Numbered from the stretch's first letter, positions 53,919-61,755 are shown. The stretch is 64,000 nt of DNA from CAYXVJ01 sp050309435 (GCA_050309435.1 JBNRMJ010000012.1:1-64000); one strand, 5' to 3'. Program-made: numbers and translations. The notes: a model not told the origin generated them from the sequence alone.

Positions 53919-54047
53919 TTGGGTGCATTATTTTATGACTGGGTGCAAAGGTGCAGAGTTGGGTGCATTTTGCTTTTATTGGGTACATGATTACATCATT
54001 GGGTGCACTTTGCTTTTATTGGGTGCAAAGTTCTAACTTTGGGTGCA
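53919..54047 (+). repeat. Seven GGGTGCA motifs phased at exactly 20 bp
   Basis: GGGTGCA begins at 53921, 53941, 53961, 54001, 54021 and 54041, with GGGTACA at 53981; each is preceded by TT or CT. Between motifs the 13-bp spacers mostly differ, though two read close to TTTGCTTTTATT. Constant phase with variable spacers suggests protein binding on one helix face rather than recent tandem duplication. It lies 67 bp downstream of the recombinase stop codon. Confidence 0.75.
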
Positions 54048-54114
54048 TCGGATATTCATCTTGATGAAATAAGGGAAAGAAGAAATTATGATAAATGTAC
54101 TTAGCTGTTAGAAG

Positions 54115-55710
54115 TTATGCTTCTATTGTTAATGCCTGTCCATTTCTTAGGTGAAACTCAACCTCTGTCAAATCGCTATCCATGATAACAACGTGGTCGA
54201 CCAGACTCAGCCACAGTCCTTCAGAGAATTCAATGCATAAATTATCTAGCTTATGGATGCTATCAAGAAAACTTTCGCAGTTAAATCTACGCTTTTCTTT
54301 ATCTGCAATAAGTTCTTTAAGTCTACTCAGCTCTTCCTGTTTGTTTTCATATAAGGCTAGCTCTGATTCATACATTTGCTGTTCAGCTTGACTATCGCCT
54401 GTCTCCATCCCTAGTGCTTTAATTTTGGCGCTAAGGCTTGAATACATCTCGGCTAGCTTTGCTTCGAGAACTGAAGCCTGTTCTTGCTCCCGACTCGTGT
54501 CCAAAACTTCGTTTATGGTGATCGTACAAATGGATATGATGCCGGTCTTTTCATGAATCAAATTGGCCAGCATTTTATTAAACGCCTCTTTAATTTCATC
54601 TTCCGTTAAATGAGGCGTCGAGCAAGGTTCAACTTTTGCATATTTCTTGCCACACTGCCAAATGTATCGTTTGTATTTCGTTGTTGAATGCCAGACTTTT
54701 CTTGTAAATGGCTCGCCACAGCAAGCACAAAAAATACGTCCAGAGAAGAAGTTAACGGACGAGCCATAGTTTCTTTTCCCTTTTCGATTTTCGATTTCAT
54801 GCTGGACCATATCAAAGACTTCATCACTAATAATAGCTGCGTGACTATTCTCAACATAATACTGAGGAATTTCTCCCTCATTTGCTTTTCTCTTCTTCGT
54901 GAGGAAATCTACAGTGAAGCTTTTTTGAAGTAGCGCATCAACCTTGTACTTTTCATTTTGCAAGATACTTTTTACCGTTGAAGCCTGCCATACGTCTTTA
55001 CCTCTTGGTGTCTTGATACCGTCGTCGGACAGCCCCTTTGCGATTCCAGCATAGGTATTACCAAATAAGAACTCTCGATAAATGCGTTTAATTATTTCTG
55101 CTTCTTCGGGAACAATTTCAGGATGTCCATTAGCCCCTTCTCGGTAACCCAGAAAGTTCTTATAGGCGATTAAAACTTTACCATCTGAGAATCGCTTTCG
55201 TTGTCCCCAAGTGACATTCTCAGATAAGGACCTGCTCTCTTCTTGGGCAAGGCTACTCATAATCGTGATAAGCAGCTCGCCTTTGCTATCCATCGTCCAG
55301 ATGTTTTCTTTCTCAAAATAAACCTCTACCCCCTTTTCCTTTAACTTTCTTACGGTGGTAAGGGTATCAACGGTGTTTCTCGCAAACCTAGAGACCGACT
55401 TCGTTAAAATCAAATCAATCTTTCCACAGATGGCGTCTTCAACCATTGATTGAAAGCCTTCACGCTTCGCTGTCATTAATCCTGAAATACCCTCATCCGT
55501 ATAGACTTTTACAAAATCCCACTCGTTATTCGCTTTGATGTGTTTTGTGTAGTAGTCAATCTGAGCTTCATAACTATTTAACTGCTCGTCCATCTCCGTT
55601 GAAACTCTAGCATACGCTGCAACCCTCTTTTTCTTTTCAGGATGTAAATCGACTGGTTGCAAAAACGATGATGGTCTTTTCTCTATCTTGGTAACTTTAC
55701 GTACTTTCAT
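54115..55710 (-). CDS. Large serine recombinase (prophage/ICE integrase type)
   Basis: A 531-residue large serine recombinase. The catalytic domain (about 28-175) has YARVST with nucleophile S37 and the arginine-rich SVSRFARNTVD. The recombinase domain (about 190-300, GYREGANGHPEIVPEEAEIIKRIY) follows, then a zinc ribbon (CACCGEPF ... WQC ... C) and a coiled coil (about 405-475) that governs att-site synapsis. Such enzymes integrate and excise phages and conjugative elements. It faces the left edge. It overlaps the short frame upstream by 4 bp (ATGA), so the two are translationally coupled. It looks intact. Confidence 0.9.
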   Translation of the reverse strand: MKVRKVTKIEKRPSSFLQPVDLHPEKKKRVAAYARVSTEMDEQLNSYEAQIDYYTKHIKANNEWDFVKVYTDEGISGLMTAKREGFQSMVEDAICGKIDLILTKSVSRFARNTVDTLTTVRKLKEKGVEVYFEKENIWTMDSKGELLITIMSSLAQEESRSLSENVTWGQRKRFSDGKVLIAYKNFLGYREGANGHPEIVPEEAEIIKRIYREFLFGNTYAGIAKGLSDDGIKTPRGKDVWQASTVKSILQNEKYKVDALLQKSFTVDFLTKKRKANEGEIPQYYVENSHAAIISDEVFDMVQHEIENRKGKRNYGSSVNFFSGRIFCACCGEPFTRKVWHSTTKYKRYIWQCGKKYAKVEPCSTPHLTEDEIKEAFNKMLANLIHEKTGIISICTITINEVLDTSREQEQASVLEAKLAEMYSSLSAKIKALGMETGDSQAEQQMYESELALYENKQEELSRLKELIADKEKRRFNCESFLDSIHKLDNLCIEFSEGLWLSLVDHVVIMDSDLTEVEFHLRNGQALTIEA

Positions 55711-55919
55711 TTCGAACTCCTCTCCCTATTTCGTCTACCAACCTCCGCTCGCATTTCTGGCGTCCAGGACTCTGACCTTGAACGATCCTGCCAGATTTTT
55801 AGCACCGTAGTTCCGTCTTGCAAACGAAATAAAACTTCATTTGCTCCCGGTATCACAATTTCCTGAATTTGTTCTTTAACCTCATCTGGGTCGAATTGAG
55901 TTAACTGTAAAACTTCCAC
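55707..55919 (-). CDS. Recombinase-tail-like small protein, probable fragment
   Basis: 70 codons from a GTG at 55919. The segment ANEVLFRLQDGTTVLKIWQDRSRSESWT followed by PEMR closely resembles the extreme C-terminus of large serine recombinases, as found in clusters of two or three such genes in Clostridia. I read it as the 3' end of a second recombinase whose body was deleted. Alternatively it is a genuine small accessory protein coupled to the recombinase. No RBS is seen before the GTG, favouring truncation. Confidence 0.5.
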   Translation of the reverse strand: MEVLQLTQFDPDEVKEQIQEIVIPGANEVLFRLQDGTTVLKIWQDRSRSESWTPEMRAEVGRRNRERSSK

Positions 55920-55921
55920 AC

Positions 55922-56326
55922 ATATCCAATTGGATCAAGGGGATTTGTGCTGTAATCGGTGGGGCGCTTAGCTGGCTTTTTGGAGACTTAAGCGGAATGT
56001 TTTACGCACTCGTTGCTTTTGTGGTGATCGATTACATCACAGGTGTTATTGCTGCCGCTGTACAACAGGAACTTAATAGCACTATCGGTTTTAAGGGAAT
56101 TGCAAAAAAGGTATTCATCTTCCTAATCGTAGGTCTTGCTCACATCATTGACGCCTACATCTTAGGAGATGGGGACGTAATTAGAACCGCTGCGATTTTC
56201 TTTTACCTATCTAACGAAGGACTATCCATCATCGAAAATTCGGTGCGGATTGGTCTGCCGGTACCCAAAACACTAAAAGACGCTTTAGAACGCTTAAGCG
56301 AGGAGGACGAAGATGAATCTAAATAA
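55922..56326 (+). CDS. Phage holin (toxin-secretion/phage-lysis family), 5' end lost
   Basis: Holin-family sequence begins before the first ATG (55997): the frame reads WIKGICAVIGGALSWLFGDL from about 55931, the usual first membrane helix of this family. Then come FYALVAFVVIDYITGVIAA, the family signature, and GFKGIAKKVFIFLIVGLAHI. The normal start is missing, the frame running without a stop into the recombinase-tail sequence. Translation from ATG 55997 gives 109 residues lacking helix 1 and is probably non-functional. Its 3' end overlaps the amidase gene by 14 bp, a normal lysis-cassette arrangement. Confidence 0.75.
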   Translation: MSNWIKGICAVIGGALSWLFGDLSGMFYALVAFVVIDYITGVIAAAVQQELNSTIGFKGIAKKVFIFLIVGLAHIIDAYILGDGDVIRTAAIFFYLSNEGLSIIENSVRIGLPVPKTLKDALERLSEEDEDESK

Positions 56327-57356
56327 ATTAATTCTTGTGAACAATGATTGCTACAAAGCAGATAGAAAAATCCAAGTGCAAGGTATCATGGTGCACTCGA
56401 CAGGTGTGAACAATCCCCATATAAGTCGTTACGTTGGTCCAGACGATGGAAAACTGGGTAAAAACAAGTATAACAACCATTGGAACCAAGTGATGGATAG
56501 AAAAGTCTGTGTGCATGCTTTCATCGGGAAATTAAAAGACGGGAGCATAGCGACATACCAGACTCTTCCTTGGGATCACTTCGGTTGGCATGCTGGAGGC
56601 GCTGCTAATGCAACCCACACCAGTTTTGAAATCTGTGAAGATGGGCTTGATGATAAGAAGTATTTTCTTGCTGTTTATAAAGAAGCTACAGAGCTTTGTG
56701 CGTATTTGTGCAAGCTCTATAAGCTAGATCCATTAAAAGACGGTGTCATCATTGGCCATTACGAAGGATATAAACGGGGTGTAGCATCGAACCACGGCGA
56801 CCCTATTCACTGGTTTTCGAAGTTTGGAAAGAGCATGGATACCTTCAGAAAGGATGTCAAAGCCTTGATGGGAAGCTCGGGCAAAGCATCTGCTTCTGCC
56901 CCATCTTCAGCGAAAAAACCTATGTACCGGGTGAGGAAGTCTTGGGCAGATAGCAATAGCCAAATTGGTGCGTTTAAAATTCTAGATAATGCCAAGAAAA
57001 AGGCGGATAATCAGCCAGGTTATTCTGTTTTTAATGAATCCGGAAAGAAAATCTATCCGATGGAATCTACTAATATATACACAGTGAAGAACGGAGATTC
57101 GCTTTGGAGCATTGCACAGAAGTTCTTAGGTGATGGTTCGAGGTATCCTGAAATCAAAAGCTATAACGGAATTAGCTCCGACCTGATTCGAGTTGGCCAA
57201 GTACTGAAAATCCCTACAGAAAGCACAGGCTTTAAAGTTGGTGATACTGTGAGAATTACCGCTAAGCGCTACACCACAGGTGAGCTTATCCCGGACTGGG
57301 TGAAAAACAAAACTCACAAAATCAGTGAGTTCGGTGAAGGAAAAGTGCTTCTTTGA
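56313..57356 (+). CDS. Phage N-acetylmuramoyl-L-alanine amidase (endolysin) with early stop
   Basis: A 347-residue endolysin. The amidase_2/PGRP domain (about 20-185) has the zinc His28 in MVHSTG, HAFIGKLKDG, and later IIGHYEGYKRGVASNHGDP with further ligands. Then a linker, a short repeat domain (about 205-250), a LysM domain (about 252-300, YTVKNGDSLWSIAQKFLG) and an SH3-like tail. The frame continues past the TGA at 57354 for 17 sense codons (YPDGIASWVAIDGIERA) to TAA at 57408; this is the normal end of the last domain. The stop is thus a nonsense mutation that trims the cell-wall-binding tail. Confidence 0.85.
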   Translation: MNLNKLILVNNDCYKADRKIQVQGIMVHSTGVNNPHISRYVGPDDGKLGKNKYNNHWNQVMDRKVCVHAFIGKLKDGSIATYQTLPWDHFGWHAGGAANATHTSFEICEDGLDDKKYFLAVYKEATELCAYLCKLYKLDPLKDGVIIGHYEGYKRGVASNHGDPIHWFSKFGKSMDTFRKDVKALMGSSGKASASAPSSAKKPMYRVRKSWADSNSQIGAFKILDNAKKKADNQPGYSVFNESGKKIYPMESTNIYTVKNGDSLWSIAQKFLGDGSRYPEIKSYNGISSDLIRVGQVLKIPTESTGFKVGDTVRITAKRYTTGELIPDWVKNKTHKISEFGEGKVLL

Positions 57357-57414
57357 TATCCTGATGGTATTGCATCATGGGTTGCAATTGATGGTATAGA
57401 GAGAGCTTAAATTT

Positions 57415-57460
57415 AGCCCCGCAGTATGGTTCTTTGGGATCCAGCTGTGGGGCTTATTTT
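57415..57460. terminator. Terminator between amidase and DUF262 gene
   Basis: The stem AGCCCCGCAG/CTGTGGGGCT with a 20-nt loop, followed by TATTTT on the plus strand. Confidence 0.65.
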
Positions 57461-57461
57461 G

Positions 57462-59258
57462 CTAAAGAGAATAGTAATACTTACGAATGTAGTCTGACAT
57501 TAGTCTCCTTCTAAGGTTCAAGAAATTAAGATAATCCGACTCATCCATATTAATGAACTCAACAGGCACACAGTTTTCTTCAAGATTGCGTTCTAAATCT
57601 TCTTGTGAAGAAATTCCTCCAAAAGACTGATTGCCACCATGGACTTGTTCTAGCATCTTTGACATATATACTTTTGGAGAATTCGCCCCAATTTTAATAT
57701 TAATTTCAGATTGAGTGTACACATAGTTTGCGACTTGATTATAATCCCGTTGGTTTGAAAACCCAGAGTTTTGAAGGAACTTTTTAGGAAAAATATGGTG
57801 AATATCACCTCTTTGCTCGATTAAAGTTGGAACATCAATTTGTTCTGACAAAAAGCCACGAGCACTATTTTTAACTTGAGCCATGACAAAAACATTAAAA
57901 TATGGACTGCTTCGAACTGAAGTATTAAGGTTGTTAACTAACACATTGTTCCAATAAGCATCCGATAACTCACCTTCTTCGGTCATGCGTAAGTACTCTT
58001 CTGGGTTAGAAGTGTCAAATCTCTTAACGTCGTAATCAAAGGACGATTCCGGTGAACTGGAGTATCTTGTAGTAAGTATAGATAGGACTATCCATTTTCG
58101 AACTACTTTCTCTATAATATGGGCCGGGATCCCTTTTTCTCTGAGGAGTAAATATAAGACATATCCAAAATTCAAAACGTTTTTCGAGCGAACCAAAGAT
58201 TTGTCGATAATTCCTGTAGATTTCACTATCATGATGAATCGTTTAAAATTAGTTTCGTTTACATAGTCAAAGACTCCATCTTTTAACTTCGAAAAAGATT
58301 CTTCAGCAATACTTTCATGATTTTCTCTTGTTTTAAAGTCTCTACCTGACAATAAACTGACGAGATCGGAAATTCTTCCTCTTTTAAATTTATAAGTAAA
58401 TGCTACTCTTAATACATCAGAATAACTTGGAATATAAATATCTTGACTCTCTCCAACTACCCAACTAATCTTACGATATATTTCTGTTTCCTGAAACTCA
58501 GTGTCATTAGCTAGGATTTGCTCATGATCCATTGGTCTTTCCCAAAAATGGCAAAAATAGTCGATTGTTTTTCTAATATTAGTCCCATCATATAAAGAAT
58601 CTGATGATATTTTTGACATAGCAAAGTCTGCCTGTGACAATACAACTCCCTGTGAATTAATTCTAATAAATACATCAGTAACTTCTTCGATAGATAAGGT
58701 GTCAGAGAGCTCAATAACCCCAATATTAATATTTTTTATAGACTCCAATGCTTGTATTCTCGACGCAATATCATCCTCTTTGCCTAGTAATTCGTTCATC
58801 TCGCAGTACTTAGCGACAAAAGACCATTGTGAATAATCTGCTGCAAATATTTCACTTATGTCTGCTATCCAAGTGACGTCTTTCTTTATTGCCGAGTTAC
58901 TGACTTCAAAGACTTCTTCAATGGGATTGAAAGCAATTTGAATTCTCTTCTTTTTATAATTCTTGTCAATAATAGAAAGACCAGCTATTGCCGCCTCCAT
59001 TGCTGTGACTCTTTGTTGACCATCTATCAATATCTTCTTTCCTTTAGAGATACTACCATCTTTAAGAACGATATCAGGATTTTTCCAAATGATTAGGTAG
59101 CCGACAGGGTATCCCTTATATAACGAGTCCATCAAATCTCTTACTTTTGTTGCATTCCAAACGAAAGGTCGTTGAATCTCAGGAATTGCAACTTCATCTG
59201 AGTCAATCCAATTCAATACGTTTCGAACTTGAGTATTATACACATCATATTTAGACAT
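57462..59258 (-). CDS. DUF262-DUF1524 protein, GmrSD-like predicted restriction factor
   Basis: A 598-residue protein. The N-terminal DUF262 (GmrS/ParB-like) domain shows IPEIQRPFVW (25-34) and LIDGQQR (77-83), whose DGQQR is the family's nucleotide-handling motif. The C-terminal part has GDIHHIFPKKFL (H487, H488) and downstream Asn residues (about 511 and 520), the His-Me-finger pattern of DUF1524 nucleases. The pairing is that of GmrSD/BrxU type IV restriction enzymes, which cut modified phage DNA with NTP; smaller single-chain members also occur in many defence islands. Its place at the island's right end, on the opposite strand to the lysis genes, is that of a moron or defence cargo. Function by similarity only; it appears intact. 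Confidence 0.75.
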   Translation of the reverse strand: MSKYDVYNTQVRNVLNWIDSDEVAIPEIQRPFVWNATKVRDLMDSLYKGYPVGYLIIWKNPDIVLKDGSISKGKKILIDGQQRVTAMEAAIAGLSIIDKNYKKKRIQIAFNPIEEVFEVSNSAIKKDVTWIADISEIFAADYSQWSFVAKYCEMNELLGKEDDIASRIQALESIKNINIGVIELSDTLSIEEVTDVFIRINSQGVVLSQADFAMSKISSDSLYDGTNIRKTIDYFCHFWERPMDHEQILANDTEFQETEIYRKISWVVGESQDIYIPSYSDVLRVAFTYKFKRGRISDLVSLLSGRDFKTRENHESIAEESFSKLKDGVFDYVNETNFKRFIMIVKSTGIIDKSLVRSKNVLNFGYVLYLLLREKGIPAHIIEKVVRKWIVLSILTTRYSSSPESSFDYDVKRFDTSNPEEYLRMTEEGELSDAYWNNVLVNNLNTSVRSSPYFNVFVMAQVKNSARGFLSEQIDVPTLIEQRGDIHHIFPKKFLQNSGFSNQRDYNQVANYVYTQSEINIKIGANSPKVYMSKMLEQVHGGNQSFGGISSQEDLERNLEENCVPVEFINMDESDYLNFLNLRRRLMSDYIRKYYYSL

Positions 59259-59440
59259 AAGGCTACCTCGATAATTACCTGATATAAAAATTATAGCAGA
59301 TCCAATATATTAGTCTAAAATATTTTCTCCATCGTGAGTGAAAAACCTTCACTAATTAATATACATTTTACGATCCAAGAGTTCGACGTTATGGAGGATA
59401 CCAAGACGATAAACAAGTGATAAATTGATTCAGCTTAATT

Positions 59441-59615
59441 GGAATAATTATACTAACTATACGAAACTCATACTAGCTATACGAAACTCATACTAGCTAT
59501 ACGAAAGTCGTACTAGCTACATGAAAGTCATACTGTCTATATGAAAGTCATACTAGCTATGCAAAAGTCGAACTAGCTATATGAAAGTCATACTAGCTAC
59601 ACGAAAGTCAGAACT
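59441..59615 (+). repeat. Array of 20-bp repeats upstream of the DUF262 gene
   Basis: Eight units start at 59461, 59481, 59501, 59521, 59541, 59561, 59581 and 59601, consensus AYGAAAGTCATACTAGCTAY; the last is half decayed and a degenerate unit precedes at 59441. Units differ by point changes, unlike the left array where only the core is kept, yet the period is the same. It begins about 180 bp upstream of the minus-strand DUF262 start, where operators or a partition-like site could lie. There are no unique spacers, so it is not CRISPR. Confidence 0.8.
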
Positions 59616-59627
59616 TTTGAATGTTAG

Positions 59628-59639
59628 TGCACCCAGTCT
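59628..59639 (-). repeat. Right terminal inverted match
   Basis: TGCACCCAGTCT. The complement contains the same GGGTGCA core as the left array and pairs with 53905-53916. Confidence 0.5.
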
Positions 59640-59718
59640 GGCAGAGAAAATAGAAATTCTGAAAAATCAGGATTTTTACAGCCAGCTTGCACCTTTTCGT
59701 AATTCTGACTACTCCCCG

Positions 59719-59741
59719 AAAGCCTTATATAACAGGCTTTT
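59719..59741 (+). terminator. Small hairpin beyond the island
   Basis: The stem AAAGCCT/AGGCTTT with an AT-rich loop; weak T tract. It may end transcripts leaving the island. Confidence 0.35.
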
Positions 59742-59750
59742 CCAAGCATA

Positions 59751-59786
59751 AAAAAGACCCTAGTGATTGTATCATTACTAGAGTCC
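59751..59786 (-). terminator. Terminator of the tRNA cluster
   Basis: On the minus strand a roughly 12-bp stem (GACTCTAGT.AT/AT.ACTAGGGTC) followed by TTTTTT, just after tRNA-Cys. Confidence 0.8.
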
Positions 59787-59791
59787 TTATT

Positions 59792-59866
<75 letters not shown>

Positions 59867-59956
59867 GGTACAAGAAGTTTAGTGAAAACTTCTCAAATTA
59901 TTGATATAGGGAGAATCGCTTCTCCCTACACTAGTTAAAGCCTATAATGGCTATTC

Positions 59957-60031
59957 TGGAGCGGAATACGAGATTCGAACTCGCGACTTTCACCTTGGCA
60001 AGGTGACACTCTACCACTGAGTTAATTCCGC
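59957..60031 (-). tRNA. tRNA-Gly (anticodon GCC), second copy
   Basis: 75 nt, identical to 48942-49016, with CCA encoded. Confidence 0.97.
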
Positions 60032-60033
60032 AA

Positions 60034-60110
60034 TGGTGGGTACTACTGGGCTCGAACCAGCGACCTCATGCGTGTGAAGCATGCGCTCTGACCAGCTGAG
60101 CTAAGCACCC
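60034..60110 (-). tRNA. tRNA-Val (anticodon CAC)
   Basis: 77 nt; acceptor GGGTGCT/AGTACCC (one G-U), anticodon loop TTCACAC, T-loop GTTCGAGCC, CCA encoded. Confidence 0.95.
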
Positions 60111-60116
60111 AAAATT

Positions 60117-60191
60117 TGGTGACCCATAGGAGAATCGAACTCCTGTCTTCGCCGTGAAAGGGCGATGTCTTGACCGCTTGACCAATGGGCC
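60117..60191 (-). tRNA. tRNA-Glu (anticodon TTC)
   Basis: 75 nt; anticodon loop CTTTCAC, T-loop GTTCGATTC, encoded CCA. Confidence 0.96.
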
Positions 60192-60196
60192 GTTTA

Positions 60197-60273
60197 TGGT
60201 AGCGGCAGTGGGATTCGAACCTACGACTCTTCGGGTATGAACCGAATGCTCTGGCCAGCTGAGCTATACCGCC
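60197..60273 (-). tRNA. tRNA with anticodon CAT (elongator Met or Ile2)
   Basis: 77 nt; acceptor GGCGGTA, anticodon loop TTCATAC, CCA encoded. The acceptor lacks the C1 mismatch of initiator tRNA; Met and lysidine-modified Ile2 cannot be fully separated by eye, but Met is more likely. Confidence 0.93.
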
Positions 60274-60339
60274 ATATCCATATTATTATCGTGGCATAAG
60301 TTCCACTGAGGTGCTACGCGCTTTCTCAAGCGCTACGTT

Positions 60340-60368
60340 ATAATACCAAGTATAGCATTTCTTGTCAA
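60340..60368 (-). promoter_or_regulatory. Promoter of the tRNA cluster
   Basis: Minus strand: TTGACA, a 17-bp spacer, TATTAT, about 65 bp before tRNA-Met. A near-consensus promoter. Confidence 0.75.
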
Positions 60369-60482
60369 CGGTCTTTTCAAGCAATTCTTGATCTTTCCCA
60401 AACTTTCTGGAAATTGTCCGAGACAACTAACCTTTGAAAAAAATACTCTCCGAAATATCCAAATCCGAATAAATGATAAAAA

Positions 60483-60509
60483 AGAAGGCCATCCGCAGAT
60501 GACCTTCTC
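60483..60509 (-). terminator. Terminator of rplJL
   Basis: The stem AGAAGG.CATC/GATG.CCTTCT followed by TTTTTT on the minus strand. Confidence 0.85.
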
Positions 60510-60528
60510 TCGGGCTATTTAAGCGAAA

Positions 60529-60903
60529 TTACTTCAGCTCTACTTCAGCGCCGGCTTCCTTAAGCTTGGCGGCAGCAGCCTCGGCATCTTCCTTGGAGAT
60601 GTTCTCCTTGATGTTGCTGGGTGCTTCGTCAACCAGAGCCTTGGCTTCCTTGAGGCCCAGACCTGTCAGCTCGCGAACGACCTTGATGACAGCGATCTTC
60701 TGAGCACCGGCATTCTTAAGAACAACGGTGAACTCGCTTTGCTCTTCGACTTCGACAGCAGCGGCGGCGCCGGGAGCGGCAACAGCAACAGCGGAAGCAG
60801 ATACGCCGAACTCTTCTTCCAGAGCCTTAACGAGCTCGGAGAGTTCGAGGACGCTGAGAGACTTAACTTCTTCAATAAATTTAGTGATTTTCTCACTAGC
60901 CAT
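60529..60903 (-). CDS. rplL: 50S ribosomal protein L7/L12
   Basis: A 124-residue stalk protein that recruits translation GTPases. The N-terminal dimerisation helices, an Ala-rich hinge (about 37-52) and the C-terminal domain with KIAVIKVVRELTGLGLKEAK are typical. The ATG at 60903 has GGAGG 8 nt upstream. It follows rplJ by 64 bp and ends at a terminator. Confidence 0.98.
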   Translation of the reverse strand: MASEKITKFIEEVKSLSVLELSELVKALEEEFGVSASAVAVAAPGAAAAVEVEEQSEFTVVLKNAGAQKIAVIKVVRELTGLGLKEAKALVDEAPSNIKENISKEDAEAAAAKLKEAGAEVELK

Positions 60904-60967
60904 GATAGTATCCTCCATAATTTAAATAATAATTTTACTAGCTAAGCAAATGCTTGGCCGGAATTGT

Positions 60968-61522
60968 TTAGGCTTCTTCGGCAGCGGCTTCAACCGGAGC
61001 CACGACGCTGGCAGCTGTTTCGCCACCTTCTTCTTCAACCTTCTTGCGAATGGCGTCAATGATGAGAGCCAAACCGGTAATCGGTGAAGCAAGTCCGCCA
61101 ACAACCTGTGCATACAGAACTTCAACAGGCGGAATCATCGCTAAGGCCTTCAAGGCATTCAGATCAGCGGCCTTGCCGTCCATGGCACCGCCCTTGATCT
61201 CCAACTTGTCGAACTTCGAAGCGAAATCATGCATAACCTTGGCAGCAGCGATAGGATCGGCGCTGAAGGCGATGGCGGAAGGACCCTTGAAGATTTCTTC
61301 CATGTTCTCGATACCTGCATCCTGGCTGGCACGAGACAAGAGGGTGTTCTTCACTACCTTATAGGTAACGCCTGCTTTACGCAGTGCTGTACGAAGCTCT
61401 GTGTCCTGAGCAACGGTCAATCCGCGGTGGTCGGCTACAACCAGGGTTGCGGCGCCCTTGAGCTCTTCGGCTAACTCGGCAACGACATTCTGCTTCGCTA
61501 ACAATACTTTCTCACTCGGCAT
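60968..61522 (-). CDS. rplJ: 50S ribosomal protein L10
   Basis: A 184-residue L10, the stalk base that carries L7/L12 dimers. It opens MPSEKVLLAKQNVVAELAEEL, with VADHRGLTV typical. RBS AAGGAGG. Its mRNA leader upstream is the L10-L12 autoregulatory site. Confidence 0.97.
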   Translation of the reverse strand: MPSEKVLLAKQNVVAELAEELKGAATLVVADHRGLTVAQDTELRTALRKAGVTYKVVKNTLLSRASQDAGIENMEEIFKGPSAIAFSADPIAAAKVMHDFASKFDKLEIKGGAMDGKAADLNALKALAMIPPVEVLYAQVVGGLASPITGLALIIDAIRKKVEEEGGETAASVVAPVEAAAEEA

Positions 61523-61540
61523 ATCTTATCCTCCTTCTTA

Positions 61541-61712
61541 AAAAAATAACCTTCGCGCCTAGACACGAAGGGAATAATCAAACAAATGAAGTCGGCATGA
61601 CGAGCCAAACTATTATTTTAATCATTCCTCGGTAGGAAATTTAAGCAGATGACCCGAAAGCCGGTCGAAAACGACCTTACCGCTCCTACTGTCTTAGGCA
61701 ACAGACGAATAA
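61541..61712 (-). promoter_or_regulatory. L10 ribosomal protein leader with attenuator
   Basis: The minus strand carries the L10-leader signature: AGACAGTAGG near 61685-61694 and, further on, CTTAAAT.TCCTACCGAGG near 61628-61648, the L10(L12)4-binding elements known in Firmicutes. Near rplJ the stem CCTTCG/CGAAGG (61549-61570) is followed by TTATTTTTTT, an intrinsic terminator. Binding of excess L10-L12 would favour termination before rplJL. Confidence 0.8.
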
Positions 61713-61755
61713 TAGCACATCAAACAAGCGCCTGTCAAGCCTTGAGGAAAGAAAA

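Larger units (their letters stand above)
53905..59639. mobile_element. Mobile island, probably a prophage with its middle deleted
   Basis: About 5.7 kb, AT-richer than the flanks. Order: 20-bp-phased array, serine recombinase and a recombinase-tail frame (both minus), then holin and amidase (plus), DUF262-DUF1524 gene (minus), second phased array. AGACTGGGTTCA at 53905 and TGCACCCAGTCT at 59628 are inverted copies with one mismatch and bracket the block. Integrase facing outward at one end and lysis genes at the other match prophage ends; all head, tail and replication genes are absent. The exact att sites cannot be read without an empty-site genome. The inverted ends would suit a transposon better than a serine-integrase phage, so the boundaries are provisional. 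Confidence 0.6.

Noticed and set aside
53919..54047. CRISPR array
   Set aside because: Only about 7 bp are repeated per 20-bp unit and no cas gene is near; unit length is far below CRISPR repeat plus spacer.
59441..59615. CRISPR array
   Set aside because: Units are contiguous 20-bp near-copies with no unique spacers.
53905..59639. Insertion sequence
   Set aside because: No DDE, HUH or TnpB-type transposase is encoded; the only recombinase is a large serine integrase.
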